From an uncultured Aquimarina sp. (lineage in GTDB: Bacteria; Bacteroidota; Bacteroidia; Flavobacteriales; Flavobacteriaceae), in assembly GCA_947499005.1 (NCBI GenBank), contig CANMML010000017.1, positions 1 to 64,000 of the forward strand: DNA of 64,000 nucleotides. Direction: 5' to 3'. This document shows, one piece after another, positions 17,585 to 27,938 of the stretch. Both the position numbers and the translations under genes were made by a program. The notes beneath the pieces were generated by a model, which worked only from the letters and a program-made list of their open reading frames with translations, was not told the DNA's origin and ran no database searches. Every line of letters starts with the position of its first letter. Positions within the stretch are counted from its first letter, which is position 1.

Positions 17585-19984
17585 ATGTTTCTAACACATT
17601 TAAAAATCGCGTGGCGAAACATAATTAATGACAAAGGTTATTCTTTTATGAATATTCTTGGGTTGACTATTGGGCTTTGTGTGGCGATTCTTATAGGGTT
17701 ATTTGTCAGAAATGAACTTAGTTACGATAAAAATTTCACTAATTATGATAGTATTGGGCAAGTGTATCAAACCCAGACAACTAGTGATGATAAGGTTACA
17801 TGGTCAGCAGTCCCAAGACCCTTAGAGAAAGAATTGAGAACTAACTACGGGAGCTATTTTAAGTATATCGTGATGGCTTCTTGGCGGAATAAAAGCTACT
17901 TAAAATATGAAGAAAATACAGTTTTTGAATCGGGTATTAGCCTTCAAAACGAAGCTCCTGAAATGTTCGATTTCGAAATATTAGCTGGTGTAAAAAGAGG
18001 TTTAGATGATGTGAATTCAATCATGTTATCAGAAACCTTAGCTAAGAAGCTTTTTGGAAAAGCAGAGTTAGCAATTGGGAAGGTTATCACTTATGATTTA
18101 AGGCATGAACTAAATGTAACAGGAGTTTATAAGAACTTTCCTAAAAACTCTTCATTTTATGATACACATCAAATTACTTCTTGGGAGCTTCATGTTATTA
18201 GTCAAGAATGGATAAAAAATGCAGAGGATTCGTGGCATAATAATTCATTCCAAATGTTTTTTCAAATAGTAGACGGAGTAGATTTTAAAGAAGCAGAAGA
18301 AATTGTAAAGTATGCAAAGAAAATAGCTATTAATAATGAGTTTGGATATGACCCTGTATTGCATTTAGTGCCAATGAAAGATTGGCATCTAAGAAGGGAT
18401 TTTGAGAATGGTGTTCAAACTGGAGGAAATATAGAGGAAGTCATCCTTTTTGCAACAATAGGTATTATAGTACTTGTTTTGGCCTGTATTAATTTCATGA
18501 ACTTAGCTACAGCGAGATCAGGAAAAAGGGCTAAAGAAGTAGGGGTAAAGAAAACGATCGGAGCCTACAGAAGTTCTTTAGTCAAACAATTTTATGCAGA
18601 GTCATTTGTAGTAGTAGGAATAAGTTTGGTGCTTGCATTAGTCTTGGTAAATATTTTCCTAGATAGTTTTAATTCGTTTGCTGATAGAGAAATTATTTTT
18701 CCATGGACAAATCTTAAATTTTGGTTGTGGATGATTCTTTTGTTGATAGTTTCAGGGCTATTTTCAGGAAGCTATCCTGCATTATACTTGTCAAGGTTTT
18801 CTCCAATTTCTGTAATCAAAGGAACTTTTGTAAAAAGCAAATATTCTGGATTAACGAGGAAGCTACTGGTAATATTCCAATTTGTATTATCTGTAGCCTT
18901 GATTATAGGTACTATTATCATCAAGCAACAAATGAATTATGTAAAAAGCCGTACACATGGTTACAACATGGACGCGTTAATAGAATTTGCAGCTTGGGCA
19001 AAACCTTTTCATGGCAAATACGATTTCATGAGGGAACAATTTATGAGTACAGGCGCCATTACAAATATGTCGGCATCCAATAGCCCTATAACTGAAGTGC
19101 AGTCCAACCAATCTTTTTTTGATTGGGAGGGGAGACCTGATGGATTTAAAGATGATTTTGCGTTTATAAATATTTCTATGGATTATGTTGCTACTACACA
19201 GATGAAAATACTTGAAGGGCGTGATCTATCTAGAGTATTTGCTTCGGATTCTGCTGCAGTACTGATCAATAAGACCGCTCAAAAATACATGGGGCTTAAA
19301 AACCCAATTGGAAAAAAAATAAAGAGAACTTTAGAAGAGCCAGAGCCAGATTTAACCATTATAGGGGTGCTTGATGATGTAGTCATGGGTAATCCTTTCG
19401 GAAACACTGAACAAACCTTATTTGTTTTTGATAGATCTGGGAATGGAGCGTTTTATCAAATGCGTTTAAATTCAGAAAATACAGTTAAGGAGAATTTAAA
19501 AATACTAAAAACGAAATGGGAAGAATTGATCCCTGAAATTCCATTTGGTTTTCAATTTGTAGATGAAAATTACGCCGAAGCTTTTGAAGATGAAGAAACA
19601 ATGTCTGCTTTAGTAAGTATTTTTACAGCAATTGCCATTTTTATTAGTTGTCTAGGACTTTTTGGGTTAACATCTTTTATTGCCGAACAGCGCACTAAGG
19701 AAATTGGTATAAGAAAATCGATAGGTGCATCAGTTGTACAAATATGGTCACTACTTTCTAAAGAATTTATATTTCTAGTAGGCCTGTCAGGATTTATCTC
19801 GTTGCCCTTAGCTTACTATTTGATGTCGTACTGGCTAGAGAACTTTACATATAGAATAAGTCTAAGTGTGTGGTTATTTGTTTTAGGAATTCTTACGGCA
19901 TTAATTCTTTCTCTAATCACAGTCAGTTTTCACGCCATAAAGGCAGCCAAAGCAAACCCTGTCAAAAGTTTAAAAACCGAGTAA
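17585..19984 (+). CDS. Double-FtsX ABC permease (paralogue 3)
   Basis: This 799-residue protein is the third copy of the tandem. It shares MFLTHLKIAWRN with paralogue 2 and ACINFMNLATARSGKRAKEV and SCLGLFGLTSFIAEQRTKEI with both others. It has eight predicted membrane helices and two periplasmic MacB_PCD domains. A secreted DUF2807-like gene begins 11 bp after its stop codon, so co-transcription is likely. Specific substrate unknown. Confidence 0.9.
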   Translation: MFLTHLKIAWRNIINDKGYSFMNILGLTIGLCVAILIGLFVRNELSYDKNFTNYDSIGQVYQTQTTSDDKVTWSAVPRPLEKELRTNYGSYFKYIVMASWRNKSYLKYEENTVFESGISLQNEAPEMFDFEILAGVKRGLDDVNSIMLSETLAKKLFGKAELAIGKVITYDLRHELNVTGVYKNFPKNSSFYDTHQITSWELHVISQEWIKNAEDSWHNNSFQMFFQIVDGVDFKEAEEIVKYAKKIAINNEFGYDPVLHLVPMKDWHLRRDFENGVQTGGNIEEVILFATIGIIVLVLACINFMNLATARSGKRAKEVGVKKTIGAYRSSLVKQFYAESFVVVGISLVLALVLVNIFLDSFNSFADREIIFPWTNLKFWLWMILLLIVSGLFSGSYPALYLSRFSPISVIKGTFVKSKYSGLTRKLLVIFQFVLSVALIIGTIIIKQQMNYVKSRTHGYNMDALIEFAAWAKPFHGKYDFMREQFMSTGAITNMSASNSPITEVQSNQSFFDWEGRPDGFKDDFAFINISMDYVATTQMKILEGRDLSRVFASDSAAVLINKTAQKYMGLKNPIGKKIKRTLEEPEPDLTIIGVLDDVVMGNPFGNTEQTLFVFDRSGNGAFYQMRLNSENTVKENLKILKTKWEELIPEIPFGFQFVDENYAEAFEDEETMSALVSIFTAIAIFISCLGLFGLTSFIAEQRTKEIGIRKSIGASVVQIWSLLSKEFIFLVGLSGFISLPLAYYLMSYWLENFTYRISLSVWLFVLGILTALILSLITVSFHAIKAAKANPVKSLKTE

Positions 19985-19995
19985 AATGTAATGTT

Positions 19996-20763
19996 ATGTT
20001 TATTTTATCAGTAGTACCAAAAAAAATAGTAAGCGCTCTAACCTTAATAGTAACTTTATTATTAGGGATTCAAACTACACACTCTCAAATAAAAGAATAC
20101 GGAGTGTCGTCATTTGAGAAAGTGATTATTAATCCACATATACAGGTCGAGTTTGTGGAAGGGGGTGATTCCAAGGTTATTATAAATAGTTGTGAAGTCG
20201 ATCCCGAAAAACTAGTTGTCGAAACTATTAATGAGGTGCTTCATGTGTATTTAAAAGATGCAAGGGTATATACCAAAACAGAAAAGGTCGATAACCAGCA
20301 TCATAGAAAATCTATATACAAGGGTACGATTGCAAAAATCACTATTAATTATAAAGGGTTAAAGAAAATTTCTTTGAGGGGAGAAGAAGAAATAGTTTTC
20401 AAAAGCCCAATAGAGTTAGGCACTTTCAGAGCTTCGATTTATGGGGAACCAAAAATTACTTTTAATGAGATTACAGTAGAGAATTTTAAAGCTACAGTAT
20501 ATGGAGATGCTCAGATTCAAATTTTATCTGGAGATATCTCCAACCAAAAATATGTATGCTATGGATCGGGAAATATAGATGTTTTAGGTGTAGAAAATAG
20601 AAATGCTAAAGTGGTGAATTATGGAGATGGCAAATTTCATTTAAATGTATCAGAAAGTTTGAAGGTTACCTCTTTTGGAACGTCAAGTGTGTATTACCAG
20701 GGGAACCCTAAAATTCATAGAGGGATTAATATAGGTGAGAGTATTATAGCAACAATAGAGTAG
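19996..20763 (+). CDS. Secreted DUF2807-like (putative adhesin, GIN-type) protein
   Basis: I place the start at ATG 19996, giving 255 residues; the reading frame stays open further upstream but only inside the permease gene. The N terminus is a signal peptide (about 1-37, ending near THSQ). The rest is a repetitive beta-strand protein with the sequence order of DUF2807: an opening EYGVSSFEKVIINPHIQVEFVEG-type segment, then short strands with repeated glycine turns (YGEPKITF, YGDAQIQIL, YGSGNIDVL, YGDGKFHL). It is more diverged than the two other family members here. It would sit in the periplasm or on the outer face. Its place between permeases suggests it works with the exporter; how is unknown. 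Confidence 0.75.
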   Translation: MFILSVVPKKIVSALTLIVTLLLGIQTTHSQIKEYGVSSFEKVIINPHIQVEFVEGGDSKVIINSCEVDPEKLVVETINEVLHVYLKDARVYTKTEKVDNQHHRKSIYKGTIAKITINYKGLKKISLRGEEEIVFKSPIELGTFRASIYGEPKITFNEITVENFKATVYGDAQIQILSGDISNQKYVCYGSGNIDVLGVENRNAKVVNYGDGKFHLNVSESLKVTSFGTSSVYYQGNPKIHRGINIGESIIATIE

Positions 20764-20783
20764 TCATAATTTAAATATACGTC

Positions 20784-21512
20784 ATGAAAAGTTTAAAAAT
20801 TTTATTAATCCTAGTATTCGGGTTTAGCCTGATGAATTGTATTCCATCGTATTGGGGTAAGTATAAAAAGGTAAGAGGGAATGGTAATATTATTACCCAA
20901 ACGATGACCTTCGATGGATATAAAGGAGTGGAAATTAATGGTGATATAGATGTTGAACTTGTAGAGGGAACAGAAGGTGAAATAACCATAACTGCGGATA
21001 GCAACCTCTATGAGTTTTTAGATGTAATTAAGGAAAGAGAAAACCTAATCGTTAGATTCAAGAAAGGCTATAATCTTCAGCCTAGCAAAACGATAAAAAT
21101 AATTGTTCCAGTAGAAGAGATTTCTAAATTAGGAATAGCAGGTTCTGGTAGTATCAATGCATCGACAATATTAAAAACAGAAAATTTAAAATTAAGTATA
21201 GCAGGTTCTGGAGATATCAAAGCTAGTATAGAAGTAAATGAAATTAATGCATCTATAGCAGGTTCAGGGGATATTCGTGTTAGTGGAATTGCAAGAAAGA
21301 GTAATGTTTCTATCGCAGGATCTGGAGATTATAAAGGAGAAGCATTAAAAGTAAAAGAAGGGAGTGTGAAAATTGCAGGTTCGGGAGATGTTAAAATTGA
21401 TGCAGAAGATTATTTAACTGTCGAAATAGCAGGCTCAGGAGATGTTAGATACAAAGGAAATCCTCAAACGAAATTAAGAACCAGTGGGTCAGGTTCAGCA
21501 AGTTCATTTTAA
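20784..21512 (+). CDS. DUF2807 lipoprotein with GSGD beta-repeats
   Basis: This 242-residue protein has a lipoprotein signal peptide with lipobox-like LMNC (Cys at about 19). A DUF2807/head-GIN-type domain follows, beginning with the typical EINGDIDVELVEG segment. From about residue 115 on, seven or so copies of IAGSGD/IAGSGS mark the turns of a right-handed beta-helix or beta-solenoid. It starts 20 bp behind the preceding DUF2807 gene. Distantly similar DUF4097 proteins in Firmicutes accompany envelope-stress and peptide-resistance systems (LiaG), which makes an envelope-stress role plausible; this is an analogy only. Confidence 0.82.
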   Translation: MKSLKILLILVFGFSLMNCIPSYWGKYKKVRGNGNIITQTMTFDGYKGVEINGDIDVELVEGTEGEITITADSNLYEFLDVIKERENLIVRFKKGYNLQPSKTIKIIVPVEEISKLGIAGSGSINASTILKTENLKLSIAGSGDIKASIEVNEINASIAGSGDIRVSGIARKSNVSIAGSGDYKGEALKVKEGSVKIAGSGDVKIDAEDYLTVEIAGSGDVRYKGNPQTKLRTSGSGSASSF

Positions 21513-21632
21513 TATAGATTTTAAATGATTTCTGGAGAAGTATAGTGTGACTAAAGGAGATTAAATATTATTGGAAATCAAAAAGATACATTGATTACAA
21601 CCAAATAACAAACTAAAGAAATAGTACAAAGC

Positions 21633-24071
21633 ATGATTTTTAATTATATCAAAATAGCCTTTCGGAATTTTAAAAAAAGGTGGCCTTATTTCCTAATTAA
21701 CTTATTAGGATTAGCTATCGGAATGGCTGCTTTTTTATTACTTATTGGATATACCCATTTCGAAAGTAATTATGAAAGTAAGCACGAAAATCGAGATAAC
21801 ATTTACAGTGTACTAATGCATCGCTATCAAAATGGAGATTTGGAAACTACTTATAGTGATTGTCCTAATGGAATACAAACAACGATAAAGAATCATGTTA
21901 AAGGGGTAAAGCATGTAGCGAGATATAGGTCTACATTCACCGATACCTTTTTGCGTTTGGATTCGGTAGCAGCTACTGAGAAAAAAGTAGTTTATACGGA
22001 TCAAGATATATTTAAAATTCTGTCAATAAATGTGTTAAGAGGAGATAGAGAACATTTGCTAGATGCTCCTTTCACTATGGTGTTGACCGAAGAAAAAGCC
22101 AAAAAGTATTTTGGAGCTGAAGATCCAATAGGAAAAGTAATTCGTATTGGAAATGATTTTAATAATAATGATTTTAAAATTACAGGTATCGTAGAAAATT
22201 TACCCAAGAATACGGATCTAGAATTCGATTTTTTAATGTCCTTTGAATCGGCATGGTATCAACAAGATTGGTTTCAAAATAATTGGACATGGTGGGCTTT
22301 TCCCACATTGTTAACTTTAGAAAAAGGATATGATATTACTGCTGTAGAAAATCAATTTCCAGCTTATATAGAAAAATATAAACCTAATGATATCGATAGT
22401 AATTACGATTGGAAATTTACGTTCCAACCATTAACTGAAAAGCACCTACATTCAAATTGGTTGAATAAAGCCATAAATCCTGATAAAGAAGCTAAAATGA
22501 TTAACATGCTTCGATACATTGCGATTTTAATATTGCTTATTTCATGGATCAATTATATTAATTTATCTACTGCCAGTGCTACAGAACGAGCAAAAGAGGT
22601 AGGTGTCAGAAAGACTTTAGGTGGAAATCGACAGCAAGTTTTTATTCAGTTTTTAATAGAAGCTTTTTTAATCAATTTTATAGCTTCTTTATTGTCGATC
22701 ACCATTGTATGGGGGGTGATCAAATATTTTAATGAAGTTATTATGATTCCTGGTGTTAGTTATTTCATTAAGGAAAAACAGTTGTTAGCTGTATTTTTAT
22801 TGATGCCACTTTTAGGTGTATTGATAGCTGGTTTTTATCCAGCACGATTAATATCTTCATTCAAATCGTTGGAAGTACTAAAAACAAAAACAACGACTTC
22901 TCCAGCAAGTGCAATTACTAGAAAATTTTTAGTTGGATTTCAATTTTCAGTTTCAATGCTATTGATTTCAGCAACAGTAATCATGATGCATCAGAATAGA
23001 TTTTTGCTTAATAAAGATATAGGGATTGCTATAAAAGATAAATTAATTATCAAAAACCCTCGTTTTCCAAAATGGGAAGATTGGATAGAAAGTTACCCTT
23101 CTTTTAGGGATCGTTTAGCAAAAATACCTGGTGTTACAAAAGCAAGTGTCAGTAGTGGAATACCTTCACAAGTTGCAGGTTACATGGCAGCATGGAGGGT
23201 GGAAGATGGAATAGAAACACAACAGAGTTTTAATCAAAATGGTATAGATCAGCATTATATAGATAACTATGGTATTAAAATAATAGCGGGAAGAAATTTT
23301 TCTCACGATCATACCATCCAGCCTAATGAAGTAATTCTTTCTGAAACTGCTTGTCGTCGATTAGGATATACATCCTATGAAGATGCCATTGGAAGGAAGA
23401 TGGAAATGGAAGGCATGGACGGTAGGCAATTTACTATTGTCGGTGTTGTAAAAGATTATTACTATGGAAACTTAAAGAGAGAACAGCCAGGTATTTATTT
23501 CGTTAAAAATGTAGGTAACATGGCAGGTCCTAATTCTTTTTCATTAAAGTTAAATGGGCAACGCTCAGTAGCAGATATAACAGCCGATGCTAAAGTGATT
23601 TTCGATGAAATGTATCCAGATGATGTGTTTAATACTGCAATGTTAGAGGATATCTATCGAGAAGGTTATGAACAAGAAGTACGGGAGCAAAGTATTTTTA
23701 AAGCCTTTTCCTTAATTGCTATTCTTTTAGCAATTATTGGACTTATAGGGTTGACTTCGTTCATTGCTCAATTAAAAATAAAAGAAGTAAGCATTCGAAA
23801 AGTATTAGGCGCAAACTCTAAAGATATTAGTTGGTTGTTATCTAAAGAATTTTTAAGTGTAGTAATTATTTCAGTCATCATTGTTATTCCGTTGGTGATT
23901 TATTTTATGCGAAAATGGTTAATGGATTATCCTTATCGTATTGAAATTCAACCTTGGCATTTTATGATTGCTATTGTATTGGTAATGTTGATTACAAGCT
24001 TAGTAATCGTATTCAATATGTTGAAAGTAGTACGAATAACACCAGCAAAAGTATTAAAGTCTAACGAGTAA
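21633..24071 (+). CDS. Double-FtsX ABC permease (paralogue 4)
   Basis: This 812-residue permease belongs to the same family but is clearly diverged from the tandem trio. It starts MIFNYIKIAFRNFKKRWPYF, carries FtsX motifs ERAKEVGVRKTLGG and KIKEVSIRKVLGA, and has eight predicted membrane helices with two periplasmic MacB_PCD domains. A 120-bp gap without visible features separates it from the DUF2807 lipoprotein gene; the next permease follows after 12 bp. It likely uses the ATPase at 11852-12535 because no other ATPase is nearby. Confidence 0.9.
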   Translation: MIFNYIKIAFRNFKKRWPYFLINLLGLAIGMAAFLLLIGYTHFESNYESKHENRDNIYSVLMHRYQNGDLETTYSDCPNGIQTTIKNHVKGVKHVARYRSTFTDTFLRLDSVAATEKKVVYTDQDIFKILSINVLRGDREHLLDAPFTMVLTEEKAKKYFGAEDPIGKVIRIGNDFNNNDFKITGIVENLPKNTDLEFDFLMSFESAWYQQDWFQNNWTWWAFPTLLTLEKGYDITAVENQFPAYIEKYKPNDIDSNYDWKFTFQPLTEKHLHSNWLNKAINPDKEAKMINMLRYIAILILLISWINYINLSTASATERAKEVGVRKTLGGNRQQVFIQFLIEAFLINFIASLLSITIVWGVIKYFNEVIMIPGVSYFIKEKQLLAVFLLMPLLGVLIAGFYPARLISSFKSLEVLKTKTTTSPASAITRKFLVGFQFSVSMLLISATVIMMHQNRFLLNKDIGIAIKDKLIIKNPRFPKWEDWIESYPSFRDRLAKIPGVTKASVSSGIPSQVAGYMAAWRVEDGIETQQSFNQNGIDQHYIDNYGIKIIAGRNFSHDHTIQPNEVILSETACRRLGYTSYEDAIGRKMEMEGMDGRQFTIVGVVKDYYYGNLKREQPGIYFVKNVGNMAGPNSFSLKLNGQRSVADITADAKVIFDEMYPDDVFNTAMLEDIYREGYEQEVREQSIFKAFSLIAILLAIIGLIGLTSFIAQLKIKEVSIRKVLGANSKDISWLLSKEFLSVVIISVIIVIPLVIYFMRKWLMDYPYRIEIQPWHFMIAIVLVMLITSLVIVFNMLKVVRITPAKVLKSNE

Positions 24072-24083
24072 ATATTACACCCT

Positions 24084-26519
24084 ATGATTTGGAATTATAT
24101 AAAAACAGGTCTTAGAAGTTTTTTAAGAAAACCCATTTATGCTTCCCTAAATGTTGTCGGGTTAGCCGTTGGTCTAGCTTCTTTTTTAATCATCATTGCG
24201 ATAACAAAGTACGAAGAAAGCTTCGATAATCATGTTAGTGAAAGTAAGCACTTAGTAAGTCGAATCATCTGGGAGCGTAGTGATGCCGAAACCAAAGAAG
24301 TTTCATCGTATAGCCAAACGACGATGTTCCCATTTAGTACAAACTTTAAAGAGAGGTTTGGTGAAGATTTTAAGCATTATACTACCTGTACATTTACTTC
24401 AGGTATCATTGAAGTGGATGAAACTAAGATAGAGCAGGATGATATACTTTTTGCAGATAATGCCTTTTTAGAAGTATTTAGATGTCGTACGATATTAGGT
24501 AATCAAAAAGGATTATTAAAGGAGCCTAATACGATTGTCCTCACCCAAACTATAGCAGAAAAATTTTTCGGAAACGAGAGTCCTTTAGGGAAAATTATAG
24601 AGTATTATGCATGGAATTATAAAGGAAAGTTAGAAGTTACAGGAGTAATAGAGGACTTTCCTGTAAACACAACTTTCCGTGCAGAAGCTTTAATTTCTTT
24701 AACATCAGTAGTGGGAGAAAATAGTTTTTTTGCGAATGATGAATGGGCTGATAATTGGGTGTTCTGGAACTTTTTAGCTTTTGAGAGTGAAGCTAAAAAA
24801 GAAACTGTTCTCAGTCAATTACCATCTTTTGCTAAGGAAATAAAACCTTTAGTAAATGATGATAATAACTGGAGATTCTTTTTTCAGCCTATTGAAGAAA
24901 TGCGTTTCAATTCGGATTTTCAAGCGCAACAAAAAGGGAATAATACAGCAAAATTATTGTTAAATACGATCAAGATTATAGGGCTATTAATCATTCTTAT
25001 AAGTTGGGTGAATTTCATCAATATGGCTACAGCAACAGCTATTACACGCGCTAGAGAAATAGGAGCTAGAAAAGCAATAGGAGCTGTTAAAAAAGATATT
25101 ATTATTCAGTTTTTTATTGAAGCTATATTGTACAATGTTCTTGCTTTATTATTGGCTTTAGGGTTAATGACATTGGTAGCGAAACCATTTGTAGCTTTTA
25201 TACAAGCCGATTATACTTATGAAATGTTTTTTAGGCAAGAGTTTCTAGGGTATTTAATTGTTATTGTTCTTATCGGTATTGTGTGTTCTGGGTTTTACCC
25301 TTCTCTTGTATTATCTTCTTTTCAGCCTAGAGTAGTGATGAATACGAAGAAATCCTCAAGTAAAGGCTCTAATATTATTCGTAAATGGTTAGTGGGGTTA
25401 CAGTTTTTTATTTCTTTAGCGATGCTAATAGGTACAGGGATTTTAATTCATCAAACGTGGTATTTAAATGGCTTAGAGAAAGGAGTAGATATAGAGAATG
25501 TACTAGCTGTAAATTCTCCTGTAATCCATTCACAAGATAAAGTGCAAAATACGTATCGAGATTTTGTGAGAGCTTTAAAAGATTTACCTATGGTAGAGAA
25601 CGCTTCGGCAAGTACTTCGGTGCCGTCTCGTTTTAGCGGAGGGAATTCTATTCGAAGACAAAATTTAGGAGAGAATAAAGGGAATATTAGAACTACAGTA
25701 GGGATAGACGAAAATTATTTTGACTTATATAACATCCCTTTCGTGGTAGGGGAAGGCTTAAGATCGGGTACTGAAACTCAATCTATGATTTTAAGTGATA
25801 AAGCTAGAATAAGTTTAAAGTATGAAAAAGCTACAGATGTATTCGAAGATGAAATGAATGCTTATTTATATGATTATCGATTTAAGATTAAAGGAGTGGT
25901 CAAGGATTATAAGCATAATATTTTGCAAAGATCAGCAAATGAGAATGGAATGGTTTTTATACCTCTTACAGGAATTTTCAAACACCCAGAAGTTTTTTCA
26001 ATTAAATTTCATGAAGGTATAAACCAAGAACAAGGTATTGCAGCAGTAAAAGCGATTTATGATAAATTTTATCCAGATGATTTTTTTAAATACGATTTTA
26101 TAGAAGACTCCTTCAAAGACTTATTGGAAGGAGAAAAAATATTAGAACGCTTATTTCTTATTTTTTCAACCATTGCGTTTGTATTATTATTGATGGGGAT
26201 TATGGGATTGTCATCATTTATGGCAAATATGCGTTCTTCAGAGATTGCAGTAAGAAAGGTGTTAGGGGCAAATCTCTCAGATGTATTAAAAGTAATGTCA
26301 AGAGAATTTGTAGTTATATTCTCAATTGCTTGTGTAGTTGTTATACCTGCGATATGGTATTTTATGAATCAATGGCTTCAATCTGCGTATTACCGTATTG
26401 ATATAGGAATACAGCATTTTATATTACCAATGATTCTAGTATTAGGAATAACACTTTTAGTAGTGTTGTATAATACGTTAAAAGTATTTCGAATTCATCC
26501 ATCTAAAGTATTAGGTTAA
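24084..26519 (+). CDS. Double-FtsX ABC permease (paralogue 5)
   Basis: This 811-residue permease is closest in layout to paralogue 4 (start MIWNYIKTGLRSFLRKPIYA). The FtsX motifs are RAREIGARKAIGA and RSSEIAVRKVLGA. The usual KE of the motif has become RE or SE, as if coupling to the ATPase had been retuned. It is the last transporter gene of the module. An oxidoreductase gene starts 36 bp downstream. Confidence 0.9.
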   Translation: MIWNYIKTGLRSFLRKPIYASLNVVGLAVGLASFLIIIAITKYEESFDNHVSESKHLVSRIIWERSDAETKEVSSYSQTTMFPFSTNFKERFGEDFKHYTTCTFTSGIIEVDETKIEQDDILFADNAFLEVFRCRTILGNQKGLLKEPNTIVLTQTIAEKFFGNESPLGKIIEYYAWNYKGKLEVTGVIEDFPVNTTFRAEALISLTSVVGENSFFANDEWADNWVFWNFLAFESEAKKETVLSQLPSFAKEIKPLVNDDNNWRFFFQPIEEMRFNSDFQAQQKGNNTAKLLLNTIKIIGLLIILISWVNFINMATATAITRAREIGARKAIGAVKKDIIIQFFIEAILYNVLALLLALGLMTLVAKPFVAFIQADYTYEMFFRQEFLGYLIVIVLIGIVCSGFYPSLVLSSFQPRVVMNTKKSSSKGSNIIRKWLVGLQFFISLAMLIGTGILIHQTWYLNGLEKGVDIENVLAVNSPVIHSQDKVQNTYRDFVRALKDLPMVENASASTSVPSRFSGGNSIRRQNLGENKGNIRTTVGIDENYFDLYNIPFVVGEGLRSGTETQSMILSDKARISLKYEKATDVFEDEMNAYLYDYRFKIKGVVKDYKHNILQRSANENGMVFIPLTGIFKHPEVFSIKFHEGINQEQGIAAVKAIYDKFYPDDFFKYDFIEDSFKDLLEGEKILERLFLIFSTIAFVLLLMGIMGLSSFMANMRSSEIAVRKVLGANLSDVLKVMSREFVVIFSIACVVVIPAIWYFMNQWLQSAYYRIDIGIQHFILPMILVLGITLLVVLYNTLKVFRIHPSKVLG

Positions 26520-26555
26520 TTAAGAAGAAATAATATATATCATATAATTGTACAC

Positions 26556-27680
26556 ATGGATTTAGAAAAGAGGCGAGAATTTATTAAAAAAATGACATTA
26601 ATAACAGGAGGCTCTGCATTGTTGCCTTCAATTTTTTCCTTTAAAAATATCGAAGAAACCTTAAGTGATTTTGATGATAACAAAACATTGAATATCGCCC
26701 TTTGCGGATTAGGTCGTTATGCTAAGATTTTAGCAAAAGGTTTAGAGGAAACAAAACACTGTAAATTGTCAGGTTTGATTACTGGGACACCAGAAAAAGA
26801 GATAGAATGGGGTAATAAATACAATATCTCATCGGATAATATATACAATTATGAAGATTTCGATAGTATAAAAGACAACGATGATATTGATATAGTTTAT
26901 GTGGTTTTGCCAAATTCGATGCATAAAGAATTTACCATTCGAGCTGCGAATGCAGGAAAACATGTTATCGTAGAAAAACCAATGGCCTTAAATGCTAATG
27001 AATGTTTGGAAATGATAGCTGCATGTAAGAAAAATAATGTGCAATTGGCAGTAGGGTATAGGTTACATTTCGAACCACACCATCAAGAAATCAAAAGATT
27101 AGGTCAGGATAAGGTTTTTGGGGGAGTAAGATATATCGACGCTTCGTTGGGATATCGAATTCAAGGTTGGCATAAAAATGCATGGCATTTAAAGAAAAGT
27201 ATGTCAGGTGGAGGCCCTTTAGCAAATATTGGTATTTATTGTGTGCAAAGCAATCGCTATATTTTAGGAGAAGAACCTATTAGTGTTACGGCTCAGTTTG
27301 GCCCAATACAACGACCAGAATATTTTGCTGAAGTAGAAGAATCGATTACTTGGCAATTAGAATTCCCTAGTGGTGCTATAACGACCTCTTCAAGTTCTTA
27401 TAGTTATAATGTTGACCGCTTATATGCTTCTGCAGATCATGGATCTTTTCAGTTAGAACCTGCTTTAAGTTACGGCCCATTTAAAGGGAAGTCTAGTCAA
27501 GGAGTTTTTGATTTTCCAACGATAAATCAGCAACAAGTTCAATTAGATGAAATTTCTAAATACATTCTGAATAAAGAACCATTACCTAGTCACATAACAG
27601 GAGAGGAAGGTTATAAAGACATGTTAGTAATTGATGCCATTTATAAATCTGCCGAAACGAATAAAAAGATTAAAATTTAA
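26556..27680 (+). CDS. Gfo/Idh/MocA-family oxidoreductase with Tat-like signal
   Basis: This 374-residue NAD(P)-dependent oxidoreductase has a Tat-like N terminus (KRREFIKKM followed by a hydrophobic stretch to about residue 27). The Rossmann glycine motif is ALCGLGRYA (about 48-56). The catalytic EKP motif is in HVIVEKPMALN (about 145), and a GFO_IDH_MocA C-terminal beta-sheet domain includes GGGPLANIGIYCVQ with the Asp/His region altered. Bacteroidota export many such proteins through Tat, preloaded with cofactor, to act on sugars or glycosides. It does not look like a transporter part; its place in the cluster may be accidental or reflect sugar-linked cargo. Confidence 0.83.
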   Translation: MDLEKRREFIKKMTLITGGSALLPSIFSFKNIEETLSDFDDNKTLNIALCGLGRYAKILAKGLEETKHCKLSGLITGTPEKEIEWGNKYNISSDNIYNYEDFDSIKDNDDIDIVYVVLPNSMHKEFTIRAANAGKHVIVEKPMALNANECLEMIAACKKNNVQLAVGYRLHFEPHHQEIKRLGQDKVFGGVRYIDASLGYRIQGWHKNAWHLKKSMSGGGPLANIGIYCVQSNRYILGEEPISVTAQFGPIQRPEYFAEVEESITWQLEFPSGAITTSSSSYSYNVDRLYASADHGSFQLEPALSYGPFKGKSSQGVFDFPTINQQQVQLDEISKYILNKEPLPSHITGEEGYKDMLVIDAIYKSAETNKKIKI

Positions 27681-27938
27681 ATATAGAGATTTAATCTATT
27701 TGTGTTTGATGGTAGAACACCTAAATATTAAGTTCAATTTATGAACGAAAATTCTGTTCTTTTTCAGTAATAAAATATTGTTTTTAGTCTATCAACGAAT
27801 AAAAATGCATTTTGAACAGCTCATGTATTGTTGTAATTTATTTTAATAAATATTGTTTTTCTGGTTTGGCATAATCTGTGAAAATCTGATGGATATATTA
27901 ATTATTTTGGTGTAAACTAAAACTTAAAACAATTTATT

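Noticed and set aside
19870..19995. Longer N terminus for the first DUF2807-like gene
   Set aside because: It runs inside the permease gene in another frame, and the ATG at 19996 directly gives a signal peptide.
26556..27680. The oxidoreductase as a dedicated part of the exporter
   Set aside because: Gfo/Idh/MocA proteins with Tat signals are scattered widely in Bacteroidota, and nothing in the sequence ties this one to transport.
27866..27881. TTGGCATAATCTGTGA as a sigma-54 promoter upstream of the third DUF2807 gene
   Set aside because: The -24 half fits, but the -12 GC is missing (GA instead), and the local regulator lacks the sigma-54-contacting loop.
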